From the NCBI RefSeq assembly GCF_011759385.1, contig NZ_JAARLY010000005.1, positions 268,739 through 332,738 of the forward strand: a stretch of 64,000 nt of DNA, read 5' to 3'. The stretch comes from Oleiagrimonas sp. C23AA. Its GTDB lineage: Bacteria; Pseudomonadota; Gammaproteobacteria; Xanthomonadales; Rhodanobacteraceae. A model generated the notes under the pieces. That model was not told where the DNA came from, made no database searches, and saw only the letters and a list, made by a program, of their open reading frames with translations. The position numbers were made by a program, and so were the translations under genes. Shown here piece after piece: positions 1 through 11,368 of the stretch. Within the stretch, counting starts at the first letter, position 1; the number at the start of each line of letters is the position of its first letter.

Positions 1-461
1 GCGAATGGGACCACGATGGCCAGCTCGACTGGCCACTTCTGCTGCACCCCCTGCACGCCGGGCTGCAACGTCTGGTCGGCGATCTCAACCATACCCTGCG
101 GGTCACACCCGCACTGTACCGGGCCGACCAGGATGCCGCCGGCTTTCGCTGGAGCATCAATGACGATGCTGCCAACAGCGTATTCGCCTTCCTGCGCCAG
201 GATCCGCGTGGCGGGGCGCCCCTGCTGTGCATCACCAACTTCACGCCTGTGCCGCGTCATGCCTATCGTGTCGGGGTACCGGAAGGCGGCGCCTGGCGTG
301 AGTGCCTGAATACCGACAGCGCCCACTACGGCGGCAGCAACATGGGCAACGGTGGCAGCGTTCGGGCGCTGGAGGCTCCCAGCCATGGCCTGACCTGCGC
401 ACTGGAACTGACACTGCCACCACTGGCCACGCTATGGCTGCAACCGGTGCGCGCCGCATGA
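1..461 (+). CDS. glgB: 1,4-alpha-glucan branching enzyme GlgB, C-terminal part
   Basis: Only the last 152 codons are present, read from base 3; the gene starts upstream of the window. The visible part has the GlgB C-terminal pattern: a run beginning [10 protein letters not shown], then L..LNHTLR..PALY, then the beta-sandwich C-domain with [12 protein letters not shown] and the closing GG(S)N.GNGG segment that frames the branching enzyme's end. The catalytic barrel lies outside. GlgB forms alpha-1,6 branches in glycogen in the cytoplasm. The stop codon overlaps the treZ start in an ATGA junction, so the two are probably translationally coupled. Confidence 0.93.
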   Translation, partial: EWDHDGQLDWPLLLHPLHAGLQRLVGDLNHTLRVTPALYRADQDAAGFRWSINDDAANSVFAFLRQDPRGGAPLLCITNFTPVPRHAYRVGVPEGGAWRECLNTDSAHYGGSNMGNGGSVRALEAPSHGLTCALELTLPPLATLWLQPVRAA

Positions 462-2233
462 GCGCCTTCGTGCCGAGGCTCGGCCCGCGACGTCTCGACG
501 ACACCCACACGCTGTTCCGATTGTGGGCACCGTCGGCCCAGCGTGTGGAGTTGCTGCTGGACAACGCGCCGGCCCAGACCATGTCCCGTGATGCGGACAG
601 CCTGTTTCACTGCCGCGCCGAGGCCGGCACCGGCCAGCGCTATCGCTTTCGCATCGATGGCCGATACACCGTGCCCGATCCGGCCTCGCGCTGGCAGCCC
701 GAGGGTGTGCACGGACCCAGCGCACTGCTCGATGAGCGCAGCTATCGCTGGCAACACGCCAACTGGCAAGGGCGGCCCTGGCACGAGGCGGTGATCTACG
801 AACTGCACGTGGGTACCTGCGGCGGTTACGACGGTGTCATCGCACAACTACCGCAGCTGGCACGGTGGGGCATCACCGCCATCGAACTGATGCCGCTGGC
901 CAGCGTTCCAGGCGAACGCAACTGGGGCTATGACGGCGTACTGCCGTACGCACCACATGCCGCGCTGGGCCACCCGGATCGCCTCAAGGCGTTGATCGAT
1001 GCCGCCCACGGGTTTGGCCTGATGGTCTTTGCCGATGTGGTCTACAACCACTTTGGCCCAGATGGCAACGCCCTGCCCGGCTATGCCGCCGCGTTCTTCC
1101 GAGACGACCGGCATACACCCTGGGGCCCCGCCATCGATTTCGATCAACCCATGGTGCAGCGCTATTTCGCCGATCATGCCCTCAGCTGGCTGCTGGACTA
1201 TCGCTTCGACGGGTTGCGTCTGGACGCCGTGCATGCGCTGGAGCCGCGACGATTCCTGCAGCAACTGAGTCGCGAGGTGCGCCTGCACGTCACCGAAGAC
1301 CGGCACGTGCACCTGATGCTGGAGAACGAAAACAACGAATCGCACTGGCTCGACGCAGATTATGTCGCGCAGTGGAACGACGATTTCCACAATGCGCTGC
1401 ACGTGATGCTGACCGGCGAAACCTACGGCTATTACGCCAACTTTGCCGATAACCCTGCACGCCATCTGGCGCGCGTGCTGAAGGAAGGCTTCGCCTACCA
1501 GGGCGAAGTCGACGCGCGTGATCGCCGTCGTGGCGAACCCAGCGCCTACCTGCCCAGCAGTGCATTCATCCACTTTGCCCAGAACCACGACCAGGTTGGC
1601 AACCGCGCGCTGGGCGAGCGCCTGATCAGCCTTGTAGGCGCGGCGCACACGCGCCTGGCCATGGCCCTGACCGCGCTGTGTCCGATGATTCCGCTGTTCT
1701 TCATGGGCGAGCCGTGGGGTCACGAACAGCCGTTTCTGTTCTTCACCGACTTTGCGCCGCCACTGGACCAACAGGTGCGCGATGGCCGGCGTCGCGAATT
1801 TACCGACTTTCCGGGGTTTGCCGACCCCCAGAGGCGCGCACTGATACCCGATCCCAACGACAGACTCACGTTCCTGAAATCACGGGCACCGATAGAAGAA
1901 GCCGACGGCCAGCGTGGTACCCATTGGCTGGCGTTCTTCCAGGGCCTGCTGCAATGCCGCCAGCAGTACACCGCCGCCCTGAACGGCGCGCGGGGACTGC
2001 AGGCAAACGTACTCTCGGACCAGGCCTTGCACGCCAGCTGGCGACTGGGCGACGGGCGTGAGCTGGCTATCGCCTTCAACGCCGGCGACACGGCGGCCAC
2101 GCTTCCCGCACCGCATCGAACGCCGGTGGCGGAGATTCTTTACGCACTCAACACTGACAGTGATGCACTGCTCAAGGGCAAGCTGCCGCCAGGCAGCCTG
2201 CTGGCGTGGTGGCCTCTGGAGGCGGCCGCATGA
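458..2233 (+). CDS. treZ: Malto-oligosyltrehalose trehalohydrolase TreZ
   Basis: 591 aa, GH13. It hydrolyses maltooligosyl-trehalose, the product of TreY, to release free trehalose. An N-terminal early-set domain ([15 protein letters not shown]) precedes the barrel. GH13 motifs are visible: [12 protein letters not shown] near residue 193, [11 protein letters not shown] with the nucleophile Asp near 255, LENENN with the acid Glu near 288, and the third acid in NHDQVGNR near 378. NHDQ(V/I)GNR and the YNHFGPDGN form are typical of TreZ rather than GlgB. I chose the ATG that overlaps the glgB stop (ATGA); a longer open frame upstream lies inside glgB. The gene sits with malQ and treY, as expected for the pathway. 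Confidence 0.95.
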   Translation: MSAFVPRLGPRRLDDTHTLFRLWAPSAQRVELLLDNAPAQTMSRDADSLFHCRAEAGTGQRYRFRIDGRYTVPDPASRWQPEGVHGPSALLDERSYRWQHANWQGRPWHEAVIYELHVGTCGGYDGVIAQLPQLARWGITAIELMPLASVPGERNWGYDGVLPYAPHAALGHPDRLKALIDAAHGFGLMVFADVVYNHFGPDGNALPGYAAAFFRDDRHTPWGPAIDFDQPMVQRYFADHALSWLLDYRFDGLRLDAVHALEPRRFLQQLSREVRLHVTEDRHVHLMLENENNESHWLDADYVAQWNDDFHNALHVMLTGETYGYYANFADNPARHLARVLKEGFAYQGEVDARDRRRGEPSAYLPSSAFIHFAQNHDQVGNRALGERLISLVGAAHTRLAMALTALCPMIPLFFMGEPWGHEQPFLFFTDFAPPLDQQVRDGRRREFTDFPGFADPQRRALIPDPNDRLTFLKSRAPIEEADGQRGTHWLAFFQGLLQCRQQYTAALNGARGLQANVLSDQALHASWRLGDGRELAIAFNAGDTAATLPAPHRTPVAEILYALNTDSDALLKGKLPPGSLLAWWPLEAAA

Positions 2234-4146
2234 GCCTGGTCGCCCGTGACGCCCTGGCCGAAGCGGTTGGCTTGCTCAACGACTGGACCGACGCCGACGG
2301 GCGTCGGCACAAGCTGTCCTCGATTACTCAAGTACAGGTGCTGGAAGCGCTGGGTTACCCGGCACGCAACGAGGCGGACTGTCTGCATGGCCTGGAGCGT
2401 CTGCAGCGCGACCTCGCCCAGGGGCCACCGTTGCTGACCACGGAGCTGGAGCGGGCCGTCGATGTGGGCTCGCCCGGGGCGCCATATCGCATCGAGAATG
2501 AGCACGGCCAGATCAGCGAAGGGCGCCTGGATAGCCATGGCCGACTGCCGGCTATTTCCCAGCCCGGGTATTATCAGATCAGCACCGGTGACCAGCTTCG
2601 CACCGTGGCAGCGGCGCCGGCACAGGCCTTCGGTATCGCCGATCGCACCGGCGAGGACGATCCCCACGTATGGGGCCTGACCGCGCAGGTATATGCCTTG
2701 CGTGGCCACCCCGACGACGGCGTCGGCGATGCCGCCGGCACCCTGCCCTGGATCGAAACACTCGCCGCGTACGATGGCGACGCGCTGGCATTAAGCCCGA
2801 TACACGCCATGGAACCAGTAACCGGCGGCATCAGCCCTTACTCGCCCAGCGACCGGCGATTCTACAATGTGTTGCACGCCGCACCGGCGCTGGTGGTCGG
2901 CGAACGGGCCTTCACCGAGTTGGTCGACGCTGAAAACCTGCCCGGGGTGTCCGATGACTCACTCGTGGACTGGCGCGCGGCCGAGGCACGCAAATGGCAG
3001 GTGATCGATCAGCTGTTTCAGCGCCGACACCTGCTGGATACCGAACTGCGGGTGGACCTGGCCGAATTTCGCCGTGAAGGTGGTGCGGACCTGGTCGGCT
3101 TTGCGGCGTTCATGGCACGCCACGATCTCGGTGCCGAGGCGGCCGAACGGCAGGTGTTCGCGCAGTGGATGGCCTCGCGTAGCTGGCAGCATGTGGCCGA
3201 ACATGCCCAGCGGCGCGGCTTGCGCATAGGCCTGATCGCCGACCTGGCGGTGGGTTTTCGTGCCGACGGTGCCGAGGCTGCCGCGCATCCAGCCACCTTG
3301 TTGCATGGCCTGACCCTGGGCGCGCCGCCGGATGCATTCAACGCCATGGGGCAGGACTGGTCGATTACTGGCTACCACCCGCTGGCGTTGCGCCGTCATG
3401 GCTACCGGCCATTTCTGGAACTGCTGCGCGCCGGCATGCGCCACTGCGGCGCGATTCGTATCGACCACATTCTCGGCCTGATGCGGCTTTGGTTGATCCC
3501 AGCCGATGCCGATCCTCGCGAGGGCGCTTATCTTTGCTATCCGCTGACCGACCTGCTGCGTCTGCTCAAGCTGGAATCGTGGCGGCACCGTTGCGCAGTG
3601 ATCGGCGAGGACCTTGGCACCGTACCGCCTGAACTGCGTGCCAAGCTGGCGCGCAGCGGCGTGCTTGGCACTGACGTAATGATGTTCGCGCGCGATGGCG
3701 TCGGACGCTTCCTGCCCAGCCGGCAGTGGCGAAGCCAAGCGATAGCGACCACCACCACTCACGACCTGCCGAGCTTTGCCGGCTGGCGTATCGGACGCGA
3801 TGTGCAGTGGCGGCGGCGCCTGGGTCAGGTGAATGCAGATTCAGCGGCCGCCCAATTGAAGGCGCGCACGAGAGATGTTACCGACCTGGCGCACCAGGTC
3901 AGCGGGCGCCGCGATGGCCGCGGCCAGTCACCCGCCGCTACCTTTGCCTGGGTCGCCAAAAGCCCCGCGCCATTGATGCTGTTGCCACTGGAGGACGCGC
4001 TGGGCGAGATCGAGCAACCCAATCTTCCCGGCACCATTGACGCCCATCCCAACTGGCAACGCCGGCAGAGCGAGCCGCTGCCCGAGGCGACCATCGATGC
4101 CCATCTGCAGGCGGTCGCGCGCCAGCGTCCGAGACAGCGGCCATGA
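2230..4146 (+). CDS. malQ: 4-alpha-glucanotransferase MalQ
   Basis: 638 aa, GH77. It transfers alpha-1,4-glucan segments between maltodextrins, reshaping short chains left by debranching. GH77 signatures seen are SPYSPSDRRFYN, RIDHILGLMRLW with the nucleophile Asp near residue 412, IGEDLGTVPPELR with the catalytic Glu near 460, and TTTHDLPSFAGWR with the third Asp near 511. The N-terminal ~120 residues are the extra domain common in proteobacterial MalQ. The start ATG overlaps the treZ stop and the end overlaps the treY start, both as ATGA. It could also supply TreY with longer substrates (inference). Confidence 0.94.
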   Translation: MSLVARDALAEAVGLLNDWTDADGRRHKLSSITQVQVLEALGYPARNEADCLHGLERLQRDLAQGPPLLTTELERAVDVGSPGAPYRIENEHGQISEGRLDSHGRLPAISQPGYYQISTGDQLRTVAAAPAQAFGIADRTGEDDPHVWGLTAQVYALRGHPDDGVGDAAGTLPWIETLAAYDGDALALSPIHAMEPVTGGISPYSPSDRRFYNVLHAAPALVVGERAFTELVDAENLPGVSDDSLVDWRAAEARKWQVIDQLFQRRHLLDTELRVDLAEFRREGGADLVGFAAFMARHDLGAEAAERQVFAQWMASRSWQHVAEHAQRRGLRIGLIADLAVGFRADGAEAAAHPATLLHGLTLGAPPDAFNAMGQDWSITGYHPLALRRHGYRPFLELLRAGMRHCGAIRIDHILGLMRLWLIPADADPREGAYLCYPLTDLLRLLKLESWRHRCAVIGEDLGTVPPELRAKLARSGVLGTDVMMFARDGVGRFLPSRQWRSQAIATTTTHDLPSFAGWRIGRDVQWRRRLGQVNADSAAAQLKARTRDVTDLAHQVSGRRDGRGQSPAATFAWVAKSPAPLMLLPLEDALGEIEQPNLPGTIDAHPNWQRRQSEPLPEATIDAHLQAVARQRPRQRP

Positions 4147-6731
4147 CCGACTGGCGCGCCACCGCCCGCCTGCAGTGCCACGCCGGCTTCACGCTCGATG
4201 ATGCTGCCGCGCAGGTGCCGCGCCTGGCCCGCCTGGGTATCAGCCACCTCTACACATCCCCGCTGACCGCAGCCGTGCCCGGTTCCACGCATGGCTATGA
4301 CGGCGTCGACCCCACACGCATCAGTCCGGAACTGGGTGGCGAGGCCGCCCTGAAGCGTCTCGTGCATGCCCTGCATGCGCACGACATGGGGTTGCTGCTG
4401 GATATCGTGCCCAACCACCTGGCCGCGCACGCGGACAATCCATGGTGGCAGGACGTGCTTCGCCATGGCACCGAGAGCCCCTACGCGGGCTACTTCGATA
4501 TCGACTGGAAAGCGCCGGGCGCGCAGGGCCGGTTGCAATGGCCGGTGCTCGACCGCCCGTACGCACAGGCGCTACAACAAGGCGTACTCACCGTCATGGT
4601 GGAGGGCGACAACGCCTGGTTCTGCCATCACCAGCAGCGTTTTCCCCTCTACCTACCGCGGCAACGCTGCACGCATGCCATCGATGCGGAGTGGGCCAGC
4701 AAGGTCAACCAGAGCCCACAGGCCCTGCATGAGCTGCACGAACGGCAGGCCTATCACTTGCTTTGGTGGCGCGCTGGTCACGACCAGATCAACATCCGGC
4801 GATTTTTCGACATCACCTCGCTTGTGGCCGTGCGCGTGGAGCGTCGCGAAGTGTTCGACGCTATGCACGCCCTGCCGCTGGCGTTGATCGAGCGTGGCTG
4901 GGTGGACGGCCTGCGCATTGATCACATCGACGGGCTGACCAATCCAGCCGCCTATCTGGATCGCCTGCGTCGGCGCATGGATATCGCGCGCAAAGCCTCC
5001 GGGCGCCCCGGTCCGGCCCGACTGTGGGTGGAAAAGATCCTGGCCAACCACGAAACGCTGCCCGAGGCCTGGCCGGTTGAAGGCAGCACCGGCTACGACT
5101 TCATGGCCGAGACCTGCGCCCTACTGCATATGCGTCGCGGCCAGCAGCAGTTGCAGCGTGACTGGACGCACCGCACCGGCATGGCTGGCATCGAGCAGGA
5201 AGAGCGCCGCGCGCGCCGGCAGATTCTGGAGACCAGTCTGTACGCCGAATGGCAGCGCGCGGTACGTGCACTGCACGCGGTGAGTCGCCACGAGGCCGCA
5301 CAGGCCGAGCTTTCCGAACATGCCTGGCAACGCGCGCTGGGTGTCGTGCTCGGCCACCTTCGCGTGTACCGCAGCTACGCCACACCCGATGGCCTGTCGG
5401 ACCCCGATCGTCAGCATCTGGCACCGGCCTTCGATCAGGCACGCGCCGACGCCGGTCCCCTGCTCATCCATGCCATGGACGCCCTATGGGCTGTGCTCGG
5501 CGATCACGGCGAAGACAGCACGGCGGCACGCACGCGACGACGCCATGCACGCCAGCGTTTCGAACAACTGGCCGCACCACTCAACGCCAAGGCCGTGGAG
5601 GACCGCTTGTTCTATCGCCACGGCGCGACGCTGGCGCTCAACGAGGTGGGCAGCCAGCCGCAGCAACCGGTGTGCAGCGCTGCTGATTTTCATGCCGCGG
5701 CCACGCGGCGCGCGGTGACCCATCCACGCAGCCTACTGGCGCTTTCCACGCACGATCACAAACGCGGCGCAGACGTGCGCGCGCGTCTGGCAGTGCTCAG
5801 TGAATGTGCGCCGTGGTGGATCGAGCAGACCCGACGCTGGCAGGCGCTCAGCCAGTCTTGGCGCCTGGGCTCGGCGCCGGATACGGCCGAGGCGCTGATG
5901 CTTTATCAGACGCTGTTTGGCACCTGGCCGCGCGTGCGTGAGCGCCCCGGCGCGGCACTGCCGGCCGACTACGTCGAGCGCATCCTGGCCTGGCAACGCA
6001 AAGCACTGCGCGAGGCGGCGCGCCACAGTAGCTGGATGACGCCGGATAACGACTACGAGCACGCCGTCGAGCACTTCATCCGCCACCTGCTGCAAGCGCC
6101 AGAGGGACATACCGTGCGCGAGGGACTGGATGCCGCCGTCACGCGCCTGGCTCCCGCCGGAGCCGTGAATGGTCTTGCCCAGCTCGCCCTGGCCCTGTGC
6201 ACACCGGGCGTACCCGATATTTACCAGGGCGTGACCGGCTGGGATGACAGCCTGGTTGATCCGGATAACCGCCGTGCCCCCGATCATGCCCGTGAACAAC
6301 ACTGGCTTCAGGACACCGCATCGTGGGCCGAGCTTCTGGCGCAATGGCCGGATGGGCGGGTGCGCCATCGGCTGATCGCCCGACTGCTCGAGCTTCGCCG
6401 TATGCAACCGGAGCTGTTCATGGACGCTCGCTATGTTCCGCTGCAACCACGTGGCCCGGCGCCGCTGCTCGCCTTTGCCCGTGAGCACCGCCTCGGCCTG
6501 TTGATCTGCGTACTGCCGCGCGGTCCATTCACGCTTGGCGTGGATCACGCCCTGAGCTTCGCCGAAGGCGCCTGGCAGGAGACCCGTCTTGCGATTCCCG
6601 AAGGCCACTATCGCCACGTGCTGAGCGGGCGCTCACTCAGGCTCGAAAATGGCCAGTTAGAAGCATCCGAGCTGTTCGACCACGGACCGATTGGCGTGCT
6701 GCTTCGCGAACCGGCGCCTCCCTGCTCTTGA
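4143..6731 (+). CDS. treY: Maltooligosyl trehalose synthase TreY
   Basis: 862 aa, GH13 subfamily of intramolecular transglucosylases. It converts the reducing end of a maltodextrin from an alpha-1,4 to an alpha,alpha-1,1 bond. TreY motifs are clear: LYTSPLTAAVPGSTHGYDG, DIVPNHLA near residue 87, GLRIDHIDGLTNP with the nucleophile near 260, LWVEKIL with the catalytic Glu near 297, GSTGYDF, and STHDHKRGADVRARL near 535. The length is normal for the family. The start overlaps malQ by 4 bp. With TreZ it forms the complete TreYZ trehalose route, typically linked to osmotic or desiccation stress. Confidence 0.96.
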   Translation: MTDWRATARLQCHAGFTLDDAAAQVPRLARLGISHLYTSPLTAAVPGSTHGYDGVDPTRISPELGGEAALKRLVHALHAHDMGLLLDIVPNHLAAHADNPWWQDVLRHGTESPYAGYFDIDWKAPGAQGRLQWPVLDRPYAQALQQGVLTVMVEGDNAWFCHHQQRFPLYLPRQRCTHAIDAEWASKVNQSPQALHELHERQAYHLLWWRAGHDQINIRRFFDITSLVAVRVERREVFDAMHALPLALIERGWVDGLRIDHIDGLTNPAAYLDRLRRRMDIARKASGRPGPARLWVEKILANHETLPEAWPVEGSTGYDFMAETCALLHMRRGQQQLQRDWTHRTGMAGIEQEERRARRQILETSLYAEWQRAVRALHAVSRHEAAQAELSEHAWQRALGVVLGHLRVYRSYATPDGLSDPDRQHLAPAFDQARADAGPLLIHAMDALWAVLGDHGEDSTAARTRRRHARQRFEQLAAPLNAKAVEDRLFYRHGATLALNEVGSQPQQPVCSAADFHAAATRRAVTHPRSLLALSTHDHKRGADVRARLAVLSECAPWWIEQTRRWQALSQSWRLGSAPDTAEALMLYQTLFGTWPRVRERPGAALPADYVERILAWQRKALREAARHSSWMTPDNDYEHAVEHFIRHLLQAPEGHTVREGLDAAVTRLAPAGAVNGLAQLALALCTPGVPDIYQGVTGWDDSLVDPDNRRAPDHAREQHWLQDTASWAELLAQWPDGRVRHRLIARLLELRRMQPELFMDARYVPLQPRGPAPLLAFAREHRLGLLICVLPRGPFTLGVDHALSFAEGAWQETRLAIPEGHYRHVLSGRSLRLENGQLEASELFDHGPIGVLLREPAPPCS

Positions 6732-6746
6732 ACGAGACCTGCCTGC

Positions 6747-6938
6747 ATGAACACGACAGTTGCGCCACGTGAGGCCCGCATTCGCGAGCTGGCCCATCAC
6801 ATCTGGGAAAGCGAGGGCTGCCCAGACGGCCAGGAAGCGCGCCACTGGTCGATGGCCGAGCGCCTGGTCGATGCCGAAGATCGCGTCTACGCCGAACAAC
6901 ACGCCCCCGCCCCGCCCCGACGCCGCAAGCGCCGCTGA
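6747..6938 (+). CDS. DUF2934 small protein
   Basis: 63 aa. The N-terminal half, RIRELAHHIWESEGCPDG followed by EARHW..AERLV, matches the short DUF2934 motif (R.R.LAY.IWE.EG.P.G...HW..AE). A basic RRRKRR tail closes it. Function is unknown. DUF2934 proteins are often found with glycogen and trehalose enzymes, and here the gene lies 15 bp after treY and 18 bp before glgX, so it is part of the operon. It could modulate one of these enzymes or bind DNA or RNA through the basic tail (inference). Confidence 0.82.
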   Translation: MNTTVAPREARIRELAHHIWESEGCPDGQEARHWSMAERLVDAEDRVYAEQHAPAPPRRRKRR

Positions 6939-6956
6939 CCCACGCCAGGAACCGAC

Positions 6957-9077
<2,121 letters not shown>

Positions 9078-9081
9078 CACG

Positions 9082-9112
9082 AAACGCCCGGCGCCATGGC
9101 CGGGCGTTTTTT
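9082..9112 (+). terminator. Rho-independent terminator after glgX
   Basis: A CGCCCGG/CCGGGCG stem (9085-9091 with 9100-9106) carries an 8-base loop and is followed by a run of T on the + strand. AAA on the left flank can extend pairing into the T-run, so it may also work from the other side for the converging S10 peptidase gene. Confidence 0.9.
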
Positions 9113-9146
9113 GGCATCAACTCAATACCATCGACGCATGGAACGT

Positions 9147-10679
9147 TCAGTGCGTGCTGTCGTAGAACGTATCCAGATCGGCACTGAGTTCACCCAGCGC
9201 CTTCGGGTTCAGATAGATCATGTGCCCGGACGGGTAATACGCAAAATGCACTTGGCTGTGCAGCTTGGCCGGCAGCGTCATGTGATTGAGGTCGTACTCG
9301 GTGGCATGGAACGGCGTGGCCAGATCGAACCAGCCATTGGCCGAAAACACATGCAGCGACGGATTTTCACGCATGGCCTGGGCCAGATCGCCGGCCACAT
9401 ACGGCATCGGCATCTTCCAGCCATGGCCGCCAGGTGCACTGTGCTTCCAGTCCCAGTGACGAATCGCGCTGGCCATCACGTTGTAGGGCTTGTCGTGCTG
9501 GTAGTGCAGCGTGTGGTCCAGGTACTGATTGAAAGTGGCGATGAAAGCCGGGCTCACCGCCGAATCGGACGGATCGTAATCCGGGCGTTCACCGGCCGAG
9601 TCGGCATCCTCACCCTCGTAACGCGCATCGTAGCGGCCCATGGTGATGGCTTGGTCGCGCAACAGCTGCTTGCGGAAGCGACCGATGCTGATGCGAAGGT
9701 CGGTCTCCTTCAGATACTTCACCGAGAGCCCGGTGTACTGGTGCAGCTTCTGGGCGATGGCATCGCGCTCGGCGGCAGGCAGGTTGTCGCCCTCGGCCAG
9801 CGCATTGGCGTACTCGGTGTCGGCAAAGTGGCACACCTTCTGCACGAAGGCGGCAAGATCGGCGGGCTTGTTCGGCAACTTGTCGTGATACCAGGCAATG
9901 GCCGCAAAGCTGGGCAGGTACAGCTGGTAGCTCATGTCCGAGCCGGGCATGTCGATGCCGTAATTGAGGATCGAGGACACCAGCGTGATGCCGTTGAGCG
10001 CAATGCCCATGTTCTGCAGATGCAGCGACAACGCCGCCGAGCGTGTGGTGCCGTAGGACTCGCCAATCAGATACTTGGGCGAGTTCCAACGCTGGTTCAC
10101 CGTGATGTAGCGGCGGATGAAGCGTGCAAACGCATCCACATCCTGGTCGACACCCCAGAAATCCTTGTTCTTGGCCTTGCCCACCGCGTGGCTGAAACCG
10201 GTGCCGATGGCATCGATGAACACCAGGTCGGTCTTGTCCAGCAAGGTGTTTTTGTTCGGCTCCAGCGTATAAGGCGGTGCCGGAATGGTCTTGGCGTTGA
10301 GTGTTTTCACGCGCACCGGTCCGAACGAGCCCATGTGCAGCCAGATGGTCGAAGAGCCCGGGCCGCCGTTGTACAAAAACGTGACCGGCCGCGTGCCGGC
10401 ACGTGCGCCGTCGGCGGTGTAGGCGACATAGAACACGGTGGCCGTGGCGTCACCGTCATCGTTGCGGATCAGCAGGTGGCCGGCTGTGGCGGTGTAGTGC
10501 ACCGCGTGGCCATGCACACTCACCGAGCCATGGCTGATGGCAGCATCTTCCTTTGGAATCGGCTTGGTGGCGGCTTTGGCTTCGGCTTTCTTGTCGGCGT
10601 GTGCATGACTGGCGGCATGCAGCGGCGCGGCCACAACCATCAGGCCGGCAAGGACATACGTCCATGCGGAACGTTTCAC
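9147..10679 (-). CDS. Secreted S10-family serine carboxypeptidase
   Basis: 510 aa. An N-terminal signal peptide (MKRSAWTYVLAGLMVVAAPLHA) predicts export. The alpha/beta-hydrolase fold of peptidase family S10 is marked by FLYNGGPGSS near residues 101-110 (oxyanion hole region), nucleophile Ser208 in GESYG, Asp near 452 in NGWFDLATPF and His near 486 in YPSGHM. Such enzymes remove C-terminal residues from peptides, probably in the periplasm here. The start codon is GTG with a GGGGAG Shine-Dalgarno about 9-10 bases upstream. The gene converges on glgX and seems monocistronic. A long open frame on the opposite strand is only its antisense shadow. Confidence 0.9.
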   Translation of the reverse strand: MKRSAWTYVLAGLMVVAAPLHAASHAHADKKAEAKAATKPIPKEDAAISHGSVSVHGHAVHYTATAGHLLIRNDDGDATATVFYVAYTADGARAGTRPVTFLYNGGPGSSTIWLHMGSFGPVRVKTLNAKTIPAPPYTLEPNKNTLLDKTDLVFIDAIGTGFSHAVGKAKNKDFWGVDQDVDAFARFIRRYITVNQRWNSPKYLIGESYGTTRSAALSLHLQNMGIALNGITLVSSILNYGIDMPGSDMSYQLYLPSFAAIAWYHDKLPNKPADLAAFVQKVCHFADTEYANALAEGDNLPAAERDAIAQKLHQYTGLSVKYLKETDLRISIGRFRKQLLRDQAITMGRYDARYEGEDADSAGERPDYDPSDSAVSPAFIATFNQYLDHTLHYQHDKPYNVMASAIRHWDWKHSAPGGHGWKMPMPYVAGDLAQAMRENPSLHVFSANGWFDLATPFHATEYDLNHMTLPAKLHSQVHFAYYPSGHMIYLNPKALGELSADLDTFYDSTH

Positions 10680-10806
10680 GGATGGATTCTCCCCAATGCG
10701 TGCGCCGCTCCCCCAGTGGTGCGGCGCAGGCCCTTATGACGCCGCAAGTACGCGCGCGGCACATGTGCCATTCGCTTGTCGGCACGCTATTGGCTGAAAG
10801 GTGCGC

Positions 10807-11226
10807 CTAGAGCTTGCGTTGGGCCGAAGCGGCAAAACAACGCCAGCGGCCGTGTTCGCGTTTCCAGGCGCTATGCACCTGATACACGCCCAGCTGCTGA
10901 GGCAGCCAGCGCGAGCGCCCGCCGTCGCTCAAGGTGACGGTGAAGTCGGCCAGCATGCGCTCGCCGCGCGCCTGCACATCGATCGGGCCAAGCACCACTC
11001 CCACGTGCTCGCCATGAAACGCATTGAGTCGGAGCAGCGCCAACAGACGGCGCCGATCAAGCACGCCCTGGCGGGCATCGAAATCGTCCGACAGCACCTG
11101 CGCCAGTGCGCCGGCGTCGTTGTCGCGCGCGGCGCTGGCGGCATCGGCGATCGCAGCACGCACCTTCGCCTGGTCGCTGTCGTGATGGCAGGCGCCCAGC
11201 GCCAAAAGCAACGCCAGACACACCAT
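10807..11226 (-). CDS. Putative lipoprotein, NTF2-like fold
   Basis: About 139 aa. A short hydrophobic start ends in a lipobox (LALGAC), so the mature protein probably begins at that Cys and is membrane anchored. The rest (helices [29 protein letters not shown], then beta-rich [44 protein letters not shown]) resembles the small NTF2/SnoaL-like fold, which carries no specific function. The ATG was chosen because AGGA lies 9 bases upstream; a GTG two codons earlier (11232) would add a basic n-region. Divergent from fadD. No clear partner. Confidence 0.7.
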   Translation of the reverse strand: MVCLALLLALGACHHDSDQAKVRAAIADAASAARDNDAGALAQVLSDDFDARQGVLDRRRLLALLRLNAFHGEHVGVVLGPIDVQARGERMLADFTVTLSDGGRSRWLPQQLGVYQVHSAWKREHGRWRCFAASAQRKL

Positions 11227-11323
11227 GCGCACAGATCCTACGCAGCCAAACAGCCACGCATATACGGGTCCGACCGCTTCGTTGCATTGCGTCTTGCCGG
11301 TCATGGGGGCCTATGCTCCAATG

Positions 11324-11337
11324 CAAACGTTCGTTTG
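11324..11337. promoter_or_regulatory. PsrA/TetR-type operator in the fadD promoter
   Basis: An inverted repeat CAAACG-TT-CGTTTG lies 31 bp before the fadD start. It fits the published consensus of the fatty-acid-responsive repressor PsrA, (G/C)AAAC-N2-4-GTTT(G/C). A possible -10 (TATGCT, 11312-11317) would place the transcription start inside the repeat, as expected for repression relieved by acyl-CoA. The repressor gene is not in this window. Confidence 0.5.
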
Positions 11338-11368
11338 TCACCACCACGCAAAGGGAGTCGACCGGTCC

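Noticed and set aside
9096..10739. 547-codon open frame on the + strand opposite the S10 peptidase
   Set aside because: Exact antisense of a well-supported gene with signal peptide and catalytic triad; its translation is repetitive in V, G, R and H, typical of a GC-rich shadow frame.
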